Positions 63,205 through 64,000 of a stretch of DNA of 64,000 bases are shown here, piece after piece. The notes beneath the pieces were generated by a model, which saw nothing but the letters and a program-made list of their open reading frames with translations, had not been told where the DNA came from and made no database searches. A program made the translations under genes and the position numbers. The stretch is from Tetrahymena elliotti 4EA (lineage: Eukaryota > Ciliophora > Oligohymenophorea > Hymenostomatida > Tetrahymenidae): assembly GCA_000231825.2 (NCBI GenBank), contig JH720318.1, forward strand, positions 1 through 64,000, read 5' to 3'. Numbering within the stretch: the stretch's first letter is position 1; every line of letters begins with the position of its first letter.

Positions 63205-64000
63205 TCATTAAAGTATTTCAACATAATCCCAATAATCACGCTTGCATTCGGGACATACTTTCTAAATATTTTCACAATGCAATTTTATGCAATCTTTACA
63301 GTATACTTAATGACTGCATGGTATTAGCATTGTGTTGTGTTATTTTTTATAGCATCTAAGACAATACTTATCAACACGATTAAAACTAAATCCTTTTTAA
63401 CAATTTTCTTCTTTGTATTTTCCAAAGAATGTTTTAAAATCATTGTAATATCCAAATCTTATACTCATCCCATTTTATAATACCAGAAAATCACTTTTTT
63501 TCTCTTATGGACTCAATCGTAGCCATATACTTAATTGATATTTAAAAAATAAAAATTAATTATAGAAATGTTTAATTTTTTATTATAAAAGTATTAGTTA
63601 TGTATGAAAACGTAAGAATTCATCAAGTTTTTTCTTTCTTTACTTTTTTTTTACAAATCATTTCTTGTTTAAAGATTCTTTAAATAAGAAATAAAAGAAT
63701 TAAAGAGTTACCCATTTTTAGATAGTTTGTCTCTCAGAAATATTTTACTATTTTCTAAAACAATAATTGCATGGTTTCCACTCATTTCTAAATCATTTAT
63801 AAAAGGAAGAGAATTGTTTTTCTTTCTGCCAATGGTGTATTAGTTAATTTTCTTAGAGTCAAATTGTAAGTTAAAGTTTGATTGTGTTTAATCAAAACTG
63901 AGGTAGTTATATTTCTTAAAACTCATAAACAACTATTCATCTTATAAAAAGCTATTGCTAATCACATTTATTGCTTCAATATTTTGCTAAATTATTGTTT
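63205..64000 (-). CDS. FHA-RING protein (5' end beyond the window)
   Basis: Two exons seen: at least 64000-63712 and 63529-63205; the intron 63711-63530 joins in phase (AAT GG|T). The first base of the coding region lies outside. An FHA domain covers the visible N-terminal part: YTIGRKKNNS, NDLEMSGNHAIIVLE, FLRDKLSKNG then, across the intron, IWLRLSPQEKKSDFLVLQNG. The C-terminus is a C3HC4-type RING: YCLRCYKK, MLIPCSHQVYCKDCIKLHC, VCPECKRDYWDY, ending VEILQ and TGA. The Cys/His ligands needed for two zinc ions appear present. FHA-RING proteins (for example CHFR and RNF8) are phosphothreonine-directed ubiquitin ligases; here the RING is at the extreme C-terminus. Likely an E3 ligase (inference). 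Confidence 0.83.

Noticed and set aside
1..64000. Many short, interrupted reading frames that look like pseudogenes under the standard code
   Set aside because: TAA and TAG encode Gln in this ciliate; with TGA as sole stop and in-phase introns the frames join into full-length family members.
1..64000. CRISPR arrays, tRNA, rRNA, transposase genes
   Set aside because: No spaced identical repeats, no A/B box or cloverleaf, no rRNA motifs and no transposase domains were seen on either strand.

Overview
The window is the end of a ciliate macronuclear chromosome, most likely Tetrahymena or a close relative. It opens with seven AACCCC (C4A2) telomere repeats, is very AT-rich, and its reading frames only hold together if TAA and TAG are read as glutamine and TGA is the only stop. 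Genes are split by short AT-rich GT-AG introns (37 to about 490 nt). For this reason conventional-code ORFs here are fragments. I rebuilt genes by hand by joining exons whose phases agree and whose protein families match. Exon chains are given in each entry; none was tested against transcripts or databases.

Layout. 0-9 kb: an EF-hand protein gene about 260 bp from the telomere (+), a multi-pass membrane protein (-), a 3.1 kb gene-free stretch and a C2HC zinc-finger protein (-). 9.5-17 kb: a cathepsin C-like protease (-), a small membrane protein (+) and a CRAL-TRIO lipid-binding protein with a CaaX-like end (-). 17-24.5 kb: a casein kinase 1-like kinase (-), a NUDT6-like Nudix protein (-), a 136-bp hairpin element and degenerate direct repeats. 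24.5-41 kb: a full ABCB-type transporter (+), a class I histone deacetylase (+), and, converging on it, a 2643-residue AT-hook/ankyrin/WGR/PARP protein (-). 42.6-48 kb: two axonemal genes facing each other, kinesin-9 (+) and radial spoke head protein 4/6 (-). 48.9-54.3 kb: a coiled-coil protein (+) and an intronless GPI-ethanolamine-phosphate transferase (+). 54.9-64 kb, all on the minus strand: a 1918-residue degenerate deacetylase-kelch-polyQ protein, a SAM-FHA-FHA protein, and an FHA-RING protein that runs off the window.

Functional themes. Two are visible. One is chromatin and phospho-signalling: an active class I HDAC, an ADP-ribose polymerase, a dead HDAC fused to kelch repeats, and two neighbouring FHA proteins. 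The other is cilia: kinesin-9 with a radial spoke head protein. No rRNA, tRNA, CRISPR array or transposase was recognised.

Most notable points: the HDAC-like domain that has lost its metal site and is fused to kelch repeats and a TAA-encoded polyglutamine tract; the roughly 135-residue histone-H1-like plus acidic insertion inside the PARP catalytic fold just before the catalytic Glu; the adjacent SAM-FHA-FHA and FHA-RING genes; and the unexplained hairpin near 22.6 kb.
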